Shown piece after piece: positions 23,885-32,798 of a DNA stretch of 64,000 bases. Source of the stretch: Marisediminicola senii (GTDB lineage Bacteria > Actinomycetota > Actinomycetes > Actinomycetales > Microbacteriaceae); the NCBI RefSeq assembly GCF_011057645.1, contig NZ_JAALGE010000001.1, positions 62,001-126,000 on the forward strand, given 5' to 3'. Within the stretch, counting starts at the first letter, position 1. Every line of letters starts with the position of its first letter. The position numbers and the translations under genes were made by a program. The notes under the pieces are model-generated. The model ran no database searches. It was not told the origin of the DNA and saw nothing but the letters and a program-made list of their open reading frames with translations.

Positions 23885-24856
23885 ATGAGCATCCACGCCA
23901 GTTCCCTCAGCGCGCAGCCCGCACCGACGCCGTCGGGCGGGCTGCGCCTGCCCGGCGATCCCGGCACGCGGCTCACCGACTCGCGCGGTGCCAGGCGTGC
24001 CGGCCGGGTGCTCGCCGCGACCCTTCTCGGGGCATGGTTCGTCGCGCCGCTGCTGCCATTAGCGCTGTGGGCATTCGCCGACCGCTGGTCCTTCCCCTCC
24101 GTGCTGCCGACGGCGTGGGGAACCTCCGGTGTCGAATCGGCGATCGCGCAGGGCGCGGTGCCCGCGCTGTGGCGATCGATCGCGCTTGGCCTGGTCGTCG
24201 CCGCCATCGCCACCCCGCTGGGCGCGATGGCCGCGCGGGCCCTGACGCTCGGGACCGTGCGCTGGCCGCGTATCGTCGGCCTGATCCTGCTGGCGCCCGT
24301 CGCGCTACCCCCGTTCGCCGCGGTGATGGGGCTGAACGTCGTGCTGCTGCGCGCCTACGTGCCGCCGCTGGTCGGGCTGGTACTCGTGCTCGTCGTCATC
24401 GCCCTTCCGTACACGACGTTCGCGATGCGCGTCGCCTACGCGGCACACGACGTTCGCTACGAAGAGGAGGCGCGCACCCTCGGTGCCTCGCCATGGCGGG
24501 TGCTCTGGCTCGTGCACATCCCGCTGGTCGCCCCCGCTCTCGCCCGGGCTGCGTTCCTCGCGTTCCTGGTCGGATGGAGCGACTACGTCGTCACGGTGAT
24601 CATCGGGGGCGGTGCCGTCGTGAGCCTCCCGCTGGTGATCGCATCGAGTGCGGCGGGCATCGGCAACGACTCGACCGTCGCCATCCTCTCGCTCGCCGCG
24701 GTGGTGCCGCCGCTCGCGCTCCTCGCGGTGCTGGCGTTCGCCGGTCGCCCGCGCACCCATGCACAGCGCGTGGCTTTCGCCGAAGTCCACCCCGGCTCGC
24801 ACCCCATCCGCGTGGCGCTCGCCCGCCCGCACCCCGCAGAACCAGGAGCACGATGA
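23885..24856 (+). CDS. ABC importer permease 2
   Basis: A 323-residue permease, the second half of the YnjC-type channel. The coupling loop is EEARTLGASPWRVLWLVHIP (about 194-213), after LIVV-rich helices. The first 35 residues and the last 30 are hydrophilic. The stop overlaps the ATPase start (ATGA). It forms with permease 1 the membrane channel of the importer. Confidence 0.87.
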   Translation: MSIHASSLSAQPAPTPSGGLRLPGDPGTRLTDSRGARRAGRVLAATLLGAWFVAPLLPLALWAFADRWSFPSVLPTAWGTSGVESAIAQGAVPALWRSIALGLVVAAIATPLGAMAARALTLGTVRWPRIVGLILLAPVALPPFAAVMGLNVVLLRAYVPPLVGLVLVLVVIALPYTTFAMRVAYAAHDVRYEEEARTLGASPWRVLWLVHIPLVAPALARAAFLAFLVGWSDYVVTVIIGGGAVVSLPLVIASSAAGIGNDSTVAILSLAAVVPPLALLAVLAFAGRPRTHAQRVAFAEVHPGSHPIRVALARPHPAEPGAR

Positions 24857-25923
24857 CCTCCCACCTGCTGCTCAGCGACGTGTCGAAGCAGTTCTCCCAC
24901 GACCAGGCACCGGCGCTCGACGCCGTGACCCTCGATGTCGCCGCGGGGTCGTGCACCGCGATCCTCGGCCCGAGCGGCTCGGGCAAGAGCACGATCCTGC
25001 GGGTCATGGCCGGCCTCGACCCCGTCTCCTCCGGGCAGGTGTTCGTCGACGGGGTGGACGTGGGAGGCCTCGCCCCCGAACGCCGCGGCATGGGCATGGT
25101 GTTCCAGCGCCCCCTGCTCTTTCCGCACCTCAGCGTGCTCGACAACGTCGCCTTCGCCGATCGCGTCGCCGGTACCGGCCGGGCCGCGGGGCGGCGCAAC
25201 GCCGAACGCTACCTCGAGATGGTACAGCTCGGCGGATACGGCCGCCGCTCCGTGCGGGAGCTGTCGGGCGGCCAGGAGCAGCGGGTCGCCATCGCACGCG
25301 CACTCGCCGCTCGGCCCCGCGTGCTCCTGCTCGACGAACCGTTCAGCGCGCTCGACCCTGAACTGCGCGCCGACATGCACCGGCTCATCGACGAGATTCG
25401 TGCGGCCATCTCTCCGACGATCGTGCTCGTCACCCACGATCGCGACGAAGCGTCGGCGGTGGCGGACCACATCGCCGTGCTGCACGAGGGTGAGCTGCTG
25501 CAGCACGACACCGTCGACGCCATCTACAACCGGCCGCGCTCCCTGCGGGTCTCCCGGTTGATGGGTGGCCTCAACGAGGTGCCAGGCGAGGTGATCGGCG
25601 GCGCACACGTATCGGCGATGGGTGCGGTGCCGCTGGACGACGCGCGTCGGACGCCCGACGGGCGTGCCACCCTGGTCGTGCGGCAGGAGGCGCTGGCCGT
25701 GAGGGCGACCGACGACGTGCACCCCGCGCTGCCCGGCGTGACGGAGTTCGCAGGAGTGGTCGCGGGTATCAGGCACCTGGGGCCTCGGCGCCTGCTCACG
25801 ATCGCCCTGGCCGGTGGTGCCGTCGAACTGAGCGCCGAGTTGCCGCCGGGGCAGGCGGTCGGCGTCGGCTCCCCGGTCGGGGTCACGCTGCCGCGCGCCG
25901 TCGTGTCGACGGTGCCGGACTAG
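24853..25923 (+). CDS. ABC importer ATPase, YnjD type
   Basis: A 356-residue ATP-binding subunit. Walker A is GPSGSGKST (about 40-48), the Q-loop MVFQRP, the signature LSGGQEQRVAIARAL (about 137-151), Walker B VLLLDEPFSALD, and the switch His in VTHDRDEA. The C-terminal 110 residues form a TOBE-like regulatory domain. The ATG overlaps the permease stop. The 3' end overlaps that of the convergent radical SAM gene by four bases (CTAG). Confidence 0.92.
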   Translation: MTSHLLLSDVSKQFSHDQAPALDAVTLDVAAGSCTAILGPSGSGKSTILRVMAGLDPVSSGQVFVDGVDVGGLAPERRGMGMVFQRPLLFPHLSVLDNVAFADRVAGTGRAAGRRNAERYLEMVQLGGYGRRSVRELSGGQEQRVAIARALAARPRVLLLDEPFSALDPELRADMHRLIDEIRAAISPTIVLVTHDRDEASAVADHIAVLHEGELLQHDTVDAIYNRPRSLRVSRLMGGLNEVPGEVIGGAHVSAMGAVPLDDARRTPDGRATLVVRQEALAVRATDDVHPALPGVTEFAGVVAGIRHLGPRRLLTIALAGGAVELSAELPPGQAVGVGSPVGVTLPRAVVSTVPD

Positions 25924-27413
25924 TCCACGCGGGTGGGCGCGGCCGTCGCCTGCCTGCCCGTCGACCGCACGGCGGTGAGGCCGTCCGGACGCGCGACGAT
26001 CGCCGGATCCGCCGCACCGCGGCCGATCAGCGGCAGCAGTTTGCGGAGGCCGATGTTCTCGATCGGGTCGAGCACCGAGTGCTGCGTGCACGCCGGAACG
26101 GTACGGCCGTCTTCGGGGTGGCTCATCGCGTACATGCACGAGCCGAGTCGCTCCTGGGTCTCGAGGATCTTCGGGTCGTCGCTGACGATGCCCTTCTCCA
26201 TCAGCTCCCAGGCCGGGGCGACGACGTCGGCGTCCATGAAGTTGTGCACGACGAACGTCTTGAAGCCGAGCTTGCCCTTGCGTGCCGCGCGGATCATGCG
26301 GGCGACCCCGCCCGCGCGCTTCACGACGCGCCTCGCGAGGCCGATGAGCGGTGGGATGTCGCCTGGGTGCCCGGCGATCGCGCGGATGATCTTGATGGTC
26401 AGCACGTGACGGGGGATGTCTCCGAAGATCATGCCGCCGAAGTGGTCGAGAAAGCGGTCGCGCGCGGCGATATCGCGCGGGTCGTCGGCGTCGAGGAGCA
26501 CGGCGAAGCGCCCGTCGACGCGCATCCCGACCGTCGAGCGGTTGCAGCGCGGGTCGCCGAACTGGGTCGCCTTCCACGGGATGCGGTGACCGGCCCCCTC
26601 CTCGATCTGGTCCCAGACCGAATCGATGGTGACCTCGGTGAAGTCCTCCTTCCACCGGCGGTCGTCGCCGATGAAGGCGGCGGGCTGGAACGACATCATG
26701 TCGTACGGCATCTCGAGCACGTCGCGGGTGACGCTCGCGACCTCCCCGACGTTCGACGGGGTCACCGTCATGTTGTGGGCGAGGTAGGACTTCACCCCGT
26801 GCTCGCGCTTGAGGTCGATGAACATGCGCGCGAACTTCTCGCGGAACGGGTTCAGCTCGGCCTCGTTGCGCGGGCGCACCGCACCGCGGCGGCCGCGCAT
26901 GAGCGAGTCGAAGTGCGCGGCGAACGACACCTTGTCGAAACGCGGCTGTCCGTTCTCGTCGAGCACCACGTCGAGCAGGTACTCGTAGGAGAAGTCGCCG
27001 TGGGTCATCGACATCGGCTCGCGGCCGAACTTGCGCATGGTCAGCAAGGCCTCGGCGTGGTCCTTGGCCGGGAGCAGGCTCACCTCGCCGCCGATCAGCT
27101 GCGCGTGCGCGCGCGGTCCGCGCACCTGGTGCAGGAACTCCATCTGCTGGTGCACCTCCGACAGGGTGTGCTCGCCGTCGATGCGCACCTTGTTGGCGTC
27201 GGCGGAGTGGTAACAGGGGGAGCAGGTCAGGTCGCACTTCGGGAATACGCCGTGGGTGCCCTCGCACCCGACGGCACACCGGCCGAGCAGCTGGTTGTCG
27301 GTCTTGACGTGCTCCGGCAGTTCGGCCCACCGCCGATCGAGCGCGATGCGCGTGTGCGGGTGGATCGGGCGCGTTGCGAGCTCGAACTTCCTGAGCGACT
27401 GGGCTGCCTTCAT
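25920..27413 (-). CDS. Radical SAM protein of unknown function
   Basis: A 497-residue enzyme with a canonical [4Fe-4S] motif in KCDLTCSPCYHS (C-x3-C-x2-C, about residues 60-67), preceded by RCAVGCEGTHGVFP, which adds two cysteines. AQLIGGEVSLLP supplies the GGE SAM-binding motif. Downstream are single cysteines in DPRCNRSTVG and the pair in GSCMYAMS and VPACTQHS, which could hold an auxiliary cluster. I chose ATG 27413 (MKAAQSLRKFELA), with GAAAGAGA upstream, over a start 26 codons earlier. The reaction is unknown. It is convergent with the ABC importer. Confidence 0.85.
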   Translation of the reverse strand: MKAAQSLRKFELATRPIHPHTRIALDRRWAELPEHVKTDNQLLGRCAVGCEGTHGVFPKCDLTCSPCYHSADANKVRIDGEHTLSEVHQQMEFLHQVRGPRAHAQLIGGEVSLLPAKDHAEALLTMRKFGREPMSMTHGDFSYEYLLDVVLDENGQPRFDKVSFAAHFDSLMRGRRGAVRPRNEAELNPFREKFARMFIDLKREHGVKSYLAHNMTVTPSNVGEVASVTRDVLEMPYDMMSFQPAAFIGDDRRWKEDFTEVTIDSVWDQIEEGAGHRIPWKATQFGDPRCNRSTVGMRVDGRFAVLLDADDPRDIAARDRFLDHFGGMIFGDIPRHVLTIKIIRAIAGHPGDIPPLIGLARRVVKRAGGVARMIRAARKGKLGFKTFVVHNFMDADVVAPAWELMEKGIVSDDPKILETQERLGSCMYAMSHPEDGRTVPACTQHSVLDPIENIGLRKLLPLIGRGAADPAIVARPDGLTAVRSTGRQATAAPTRVD

Positions 27414-27539
27414 CGGTATCTCTTTCGCTCGGCTCGACTGGTTCTCGATGGATGCGCCACGGCAACAGACTTCGTCGACGAAGGACCCCACTGCGATGCT
27501 ATTCGTAGCCGGGGCGCCCCCGGTTTGCCCCGGCCGGCG

Positions 27540-27647
27540 TCACTCCCGCGGTCGACGCCGACCGGGCCGCGCGACGAGCACGCAGATTGCGAGCACCACG
27601 AGGTCGAGCGCGATGAACGCGATGAGGAACGCCAGCCCGGGGCTCAC
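27540..27647 (-). CDS. Possible 35-residue single-helix membrane peptide
   Basis: GTG 27647, 2 bp after the stop of the PEP-mutase-family gene, opens a 35-codon ORF: MSPGLAFLIAFIALDLVVLA, then ICVLVARPGRRRPRE. It would be one transmembrane helix with a positively charged cytosolic tail. There is no clear ribosome binding site, so reinitiation from the upstream gene would be needed. Codon choice is like its neighbours. It may be a real small membrane protein or chance. Confidence 0.4.
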   Translation of the reverse strand: MSPGLAFLIAFIALDLVVLAICVLVARPGRRRPRE

Positions 27648-27649
27648 GA

Positions 27650-28447
27650 TCAGAAGGCGAAGCCGAGTTCGCCCGGGTAGTCGCCGAGCGCCGTCAGCGT
27701 CGTCGCGGTGGCCTGCAGGTGCGCGAGCGTGAGGCCGAGGGTCCCCGGACCGAAGCTGACCCGCGCGACGCCGAGTTCGGCCAGCCTGGCGAGCGGCACC
27801 GACGACGGGTTCGCGATCACCGACACCAGCCCGTCGACCTCGTCGATGGCGCGGGCGACCTGGTCCTCGGTGCCGAGCCCGAGCACGAAGGCCACGTCAG
27901 CGCCCGCCGCGAGGTAGGCGTTGGCCCGCGTGATGGCGTCGTTCCAGTCGTCGGGGTTGCCGGCGAGGGCGTCGACCCTGGCGTTGATCACGAGCGGAAC
28001 GCCCGTCTCCTCGGCAGCGGAGCGCGCGGCGGCGACCCGCGCTGCCGCGGTGGCGATGTCGAACAGGGGCGCCTTGGGCTGCCCGACGCTGTCTTCGATG
28101 TTGATTCCCGCCGCACCCGCCTCGATCAGTCGCACGACGTTGTCCTGCACTCCCGCGGCGTCGTCGGAATACCCCTTCTCGAAGTCGACGCTCACCGGCA
28201 GCTCGACCGAGCGAATGATGATGGATGTCGCGGCGATCGCTTCCTCGACGCTGAGGCCCTCGCCATCGTGCACGCCGTGCGCCTCGGAGATCGAGTGGCT
28301 GGCGGTGGCGAGTGCCCTGACGCCAGGGGCGCCCGCGACGATGCGGGCAGTGATCGAGTCCCACACGTTGGTGACGATCAGGGGCGTGCCAGGAACGTGC
28401 AGGGATCGCAGCAGTTCGGCCTTATGGATTGTGGAGTCGTTTGTCAT
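27650..28447 (-). CDS. Isocitrate lyase/PEP mutase family protein
   Basis: A 265-residue (beta/alpha)8 barrel enzyme of the family that makes or breaks C-C or C-P bonds in 2-oxo-acid chemistry. The N-terminus LHVPGTPLIVTNVWDSITARI and the metal/active-site region VSVDFEKGYSDD are typical of the broad group related to PEP mutase. GINIEDSV and INARVDAL follow. The catalytic KKCGH loop of isocitrate lyase is absent, so that activity is excluded. ATG 28447 was preferred to an upstream GTG. It is divergent from dnaK, 158 bp apart, across the HAIR sites. Confidence 0.82.
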   Translation of the reverse strand: MTNDSTIHKAELLRSLHVPGTPLIVTNVWDSITARIVAGAPGVRALATASHSISEAHGVHDGEGLSVEEAIAATSIIIRSVELPVSVDFEKGYSDDAAGVQDNVVRLIEAGAAGINIEDSVGQPKAPLFDIATAAARVAAARSAAEETGVPLVINARVDALAGNPDDWNDAITRANAYLAAGADVAFVLGLGTEDQVARAIDEVDGLVSVIANPSSVPLARLAELGVARVSFGPGTLGLTLAHLQATATTLTALGDYPGELGFAF

Positions 28448-28482
28448 GAGCCCAGTCAAGCCCACACGGCTCCGAACTGGGA

Positions 28483-28503
28483 GTTGAGCCAGTACGACTC
28501 AAG
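28483..28503. promoter_or_regulatory. HAIR operator 1 of dnaK
   Basis: GTTGAGC-N7-ACTCAAG matches the HspR-binding inverted repeat CTTGAGT-N7-ACTCAAG at 12 of 14 fixed positions with the right spacing. It lies between the dnaK and PEP-mutase-family genes. Confidence 0.75.
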
Positions 28504-28518
28504 TTCTCGCCGGGAAAT

Positions 28519-28524
28519 TTGACA
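28519..28524 (+). promoter_or_regulatory. -35 box (TTGACA) of a dnaK promoter
   Basis: A perfect TTGACA; a second perfect TTGACA overlaps HAIR operator 2 at 28547-28552. The matching -10 boxes are weak by eye. HspR bound to the HAIR sites would cover these elements. Confidence 0.45.
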
Positions 28525-28545
28525 TGGCGCAGTGCGGCGTCCAAA

Positions 28546-28566
28546 CTTGACACAGCGAGGCTCAAG
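28546..28566. promoter_or_regulatory. HAIR operator 2 of dnaK
   Basis: CTTGACA-N7-GCTCAAG keeps 12 of 14 fixed HAIR positions. It overlaps the second TTGACA box and sits 40 bp upstream of the dnaK ATG. Confidence 0.75.
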
Positions 28567-28605
28567 TACTGGGCCCGCACCATCTTGAGAAGGAGCACTG
28601 AACAC

Positions 28606-30483
<1,878 letters not shown>

Positions 30484-30486
30484 CCG

Positions 30487-31161
30487 ATGGCCGACGACAG
30501 CCGTAACCAGAACCCCGACGGCGAGCCCGACACCGGCGCATCGTCGGGCGAGGGCACGGATGCCTCGACCGGCGTGCCGGCGGATGCGGCATCCACCGCA
30601 CCGTCGAGCGACGCGCCGGTGGCGCCCGAGCCCATGATGGAGGCGGAGGACGCCGACGTCGAGACCTCGATGTCGACGCCCCCGCCGCCCGGCGCCGAGG
30701 CGCTGAGCGACTCCGACCAGAGCGTTCTCGATGCAGCACAGGCCGACCTCGTCGGCGAGATGCGCAACGAGATGCTGCGGGCGAAGGCCGACCTCGTGAA
30801 CTTTCGCACCCGCGTCGAACGTGACAGGGCCGCGAACCGCGAGGGCGTCATCGCCGAGGTCGTGCGCACGCTGCTTCCGGCGATGGACGACCTCACCCGC
30901 GCCGAGAAGCACGGCGACCTCGAGGGCAGCCCGCTCGCCCTCGTCGCGCAGAAGCTGCGCGGCGGGTTCGAGAAGTACGGGCTGCGACTCGTCGGCGAGA
31001 CGGGCGAGCCGTTCGACCCGAACTTCCACGAGGCGCTCGTGCAGCTGCCATCGCCGGACGTCACGGTCAACACCATCGCCGACGTCATCGAACCGGGTTA
31101 CGCGCTCGGCGACCGCCTGATCCGCGCCGCCAAGGTCGCTGTCCACGTTCCTGCCGAGTAG
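30487..31161 (+). CDS. grpE: Nucleotide exchange factor GrpE
   Basis: A 224-residue dimeric partner of DnaK that releases ADP. The first 70 residues are acidic and Ser/Ala-rich, then a coiled coil (about 75-120; RAKADLVNFRTRVERD) leads to the beta-wing with FDPNFHEALVQLPSPDV and the end YALGDRLIRAAKVAV. The gene begins 3 bp after dnaK and is followed 17 bp later by dnaJ. Confidence 0.96.
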   Translation: MADDSRNQNPDGEPDTGASSGEGTDASTGVPADAASTAPSSDAPVAPEPMMEAEDADVETSMSTPPPPGAEALSDSDQSVLDAAQADLVGEMRNEMLRAKADLVNFRTRVERDRAANREGVIAEVVRTLLPAMDDLTRAEKHGDLEGSPLALVAQKLRGGFEKYGLRLVGETGEPFDPNFHEALVQLPSPDVTVNTIADVIEPGYALGDRLIRAAKVAVHVPAE

Positions 31162-31178
31162 GCCGGACAAGGTACTCG

Positions 31179-32195
31179 ATGGCAAGCCAGGACTGGTTCG
31201 ACAAGGACTTCTACTCGGAGCTCGGCGTATCGAAGGATGCGTCGGCCGCCGAGGTCAAGAAGGCCTACCGCAAGCTCGCGCGGCAGCATCACCCGGACGC
31301 AAACCCGGGTGATCCTGCCGCCGAGGCCCGATTCAAGGAGATCAGCGAAGCCAACTCCGTACTGAGCGACCCCGAGCAGCGCAAGGAATACGACCAGGTG
31401 CGCGCCATGGGCGCCGGTCGCCCGCGTTTCACGGCGGGGGGCGGCGGGCAGCCCGGCGGCTTCGAGGACGTCTTCGGTGGCATGTTCACCGGCGGGGGTA
31501 CCGGCGCGAGCCAGCGCCCGAGCGCCCAGGGCCAGGCGGGCTTCGACGACCTGTTCAGCGGCATCTTCGGAGGTGGCGGCGGTGGCTTCGGCCAGGGCGG
31601 CTTCGGATCGCCGAGCGGCGGATTCCGCGGCTCTGGCGCCCCGACCAAGGGCCGCGACCTGACCGCGACCACGACGCTCGAGTTCCTCACCGCGATTAAG
31701 GGCGACACCGTCAAGCTGCAACCGGCCGACGGACGCCCGATGAGCGTGCGGATTCCCGCCGGCGTCTCGGACGGCCAGAAGATCCGGCTGCGCGGCAAGG
31801 GCGAGCAGAGCCCCGACGGCGGCGCGACGGGCGACCTCGTGCTCACCGTCTCGGTGCGCAAGCACCCGGTGTTCGAGCGCGACGGCCTCAACCTGCGCGT
31901 TGACGTTCCGGTGACCTTCATCGAGGCGACGCTCGGCGCGACCATCGAGGTTCCGACCCTCGGCGGCGCGCCCGTCAAGCTCAAGGTCGCCGCCGGAACG
32001 CCCAGCGGACGCGTGCTCAGGGTGAAGGGGCGCGGGGTCGAGACCGACAAGGGCACCGGCGACCTGCTCGCCACCGTGCAGGTCGCGGTTCCCTCGCACC
32101 TCACCCCCGCCGCGGAGAAGGCCCTCGAAGAGTTCGCCGCGGCCCTGCCGCACGACAACCCGCGCGCCGACCTGCTGGACCGCGCGAGAGGATAG
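31179..32195 (+). CDS. dnaJ: DnaJ-type co-chaperone without zinc finger
   Basis: A 338-residue J-domain protein. The J domain (about 10-75) has HPD in RQHHPDANPGD, then a long Gly/Phe-rich linker (about 85-155) and two C-terminal beta domains (IRLRGKGEQSPDGGATGDL; LRVKGRG). The CxxCxGxG zinc repeats of classical DnaJ are missing, so it is a type II (CbpA/DnaJ1-like) protein, the usual member of the actinobacterial hspR operon. It stimulates DnaK ATPase. Confidence 0.93.
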   Translation: MASQDWFDKDFYSELGVSKDASAAEVKKAYRKLARQHHPDANPGDPAAEARFKEISEANSVLSDPEQRKEYDQVRAMGAGRPRFTAGGGGQPGGFEDVFGGMFTGGGTGASQRPSAQGQAGFDDLFSGIFGGGGGGFGQGGFGSPSGGFRGSGAPTKGRDLTATTTLEFLTAIKGDTVKLQPADGRPMSVRIPAGVSDGQKIRLRGKGEQSPDGGATGDLVLTVSVRKHPVFERDGLNLRVDVPVTFIEATLGATIEVPTLGGAPVKLKVAAGTPSGRVLRVKGRGVETDKGTGDLLATVQVAVPSHLTPAAEKALEEFAAALPHDNPRADLLDRARG

Positions 32196-32201
32196 CGACC
32201 A

Positions 32202-32618
32202 ATGGACGAGCAGACCCCGATCTTCGCCATCGCCATGGCGGCGGAGCTCTCGGGGCTGCATCCACAGACGCTCCGCCAGTACGACCGTCTCGGCCTGGTC
32301 AACCCCGGCCGCACCGCCGGCAAGTCGCGCCGCTACTCGATGCGCGACGTCGTGCAACTGCGCGAGGTCGCGCGGCTGAGCGCGGAGGGGCTCAACCTCG
32401 AGGGGATCCGCCGCATCCTCGACCTCGAGAACCAGGTCGCCACGCTGGTGACGCGTGTTCGCGAACTCGAGACGGCGCTCGCCGACGAGATGCTCAACCG
32501 CCCCGGGCGCCGCGTGTTCGCGGCCCGCGAGTCGGGCGACGTCATCTCACTGCGGGCCGGTACCCGCGCCCAGCGCAGCACCGAGCTCGTGGTCTGGCGG
32601 CCGTACCCCCGCGACTAA
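32202..32618 (+). CDS. hspR: Heat-shock repressor HspR (MerR family)
   Basis: A 138-residue MerR-type regulator, last gene of the operon. The winged helix (about 9-75) reads AAELSGLHPQTLRQYDRLGL and KSRRYSMRDVVQLREV, then a coiled coil (QVATLVTRVRELETAL). HspR binds HAIR sites with DnaK as co-repressor in Streptomyces and mycobacteria. Three HAIR sites occur in this window (dnaK twice, clpB once), so the circuit is self-contained here. A ribosome binding site AGAGGA precedes the ATG. Confidence 0.95.
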   Translation: MDEQTPIFAIAMAAELSGLHPQTLRQYDRLGLVNPGRTAGKSRRYSMRDVVQLREVARLSAEGLNLEGIRRILDLENQVATLVTRVRELETALADEMLNRPGRRVFAARESGDVISLRAGTRAQRSTELVVWRPYPRD

Positions 32619-32633
32619 TGGGGCCGCTCGTTC

Positions 32634-32776
32634 CTTTCATTATTCAGGAGCGGTTGTGCCGAAGCGTTCACCATTCAGGAGTTGGGGGTCCTGTAGGGCC
32701 GAGAAGTGGCCTGAGCCGCAGCATCCACCCCCCTACGCTCCTGAATCCTGAAACCCGGTCCTGAATGATGAAAGCC
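32634..32776. repeat. Intergenic inverted-repeat element, copy 1
   Basis: Ends are CTTTCATTATTCAGGA (32634-32649) and TCCTGAATGATGAAAGCC (32759-32776), inverted with 15 of 16 matching. A nested pair ATTCAGGAG (32673-32681) and CTCCTGAAT (32738-32746) lies inside. The same ends bound copy 2 at 54246-54389. It fills the hspR-rsmC gap. No coding sequence inside. Confidence 0.8.
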
Positions 32777-32786
32777 GCCCGGGCCG

Positions 32787-32792
32787 TAGGGT
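32787..32792 (+). promoter_or_regulatory. -10 box of the leaderless rsmC-like gene
   Basis: TAGGGT is followed by six bases and GTG 32799. It lies 10 bp outside repeat copy 1. Confidence 0.5.
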
Positions 32793-32798
32793 TGGTGC

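Noticed and set aside
21630-25923. Thiamine or ferric-iron importer
   Set aside because: The binding protein resembles YnjB more than ThiB or FbpA, and no TPP riboswitch or iron box is visible upstream.
24583-27465. 960-codon reverse frame across the ATPase and radical SAM genes
   Set aside because: It overlaps two genes with full motifs in other frames and has Arg/Pro-rich shadow composition.
27650-28447. Isocitrate or methylisocitrate lyase
   Set aside because: The KKCGH/KRCGH catalytic loop is missing although the barrel fold is clear.
28561-28590. Third HAIR site before dnaK (CTCAAG ... CTTGAG)
   Set aside because: The two half-sites are in the outward orientation with an 18-bp gap, not CTTGAG-N-CTCAAG, so the pair does not match HspR geometry.
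31179-32195. Classical DnaJ with zinc fingers
   Set aside because: The four CxxCxGxG repeats are absent; the protein is the type II form.
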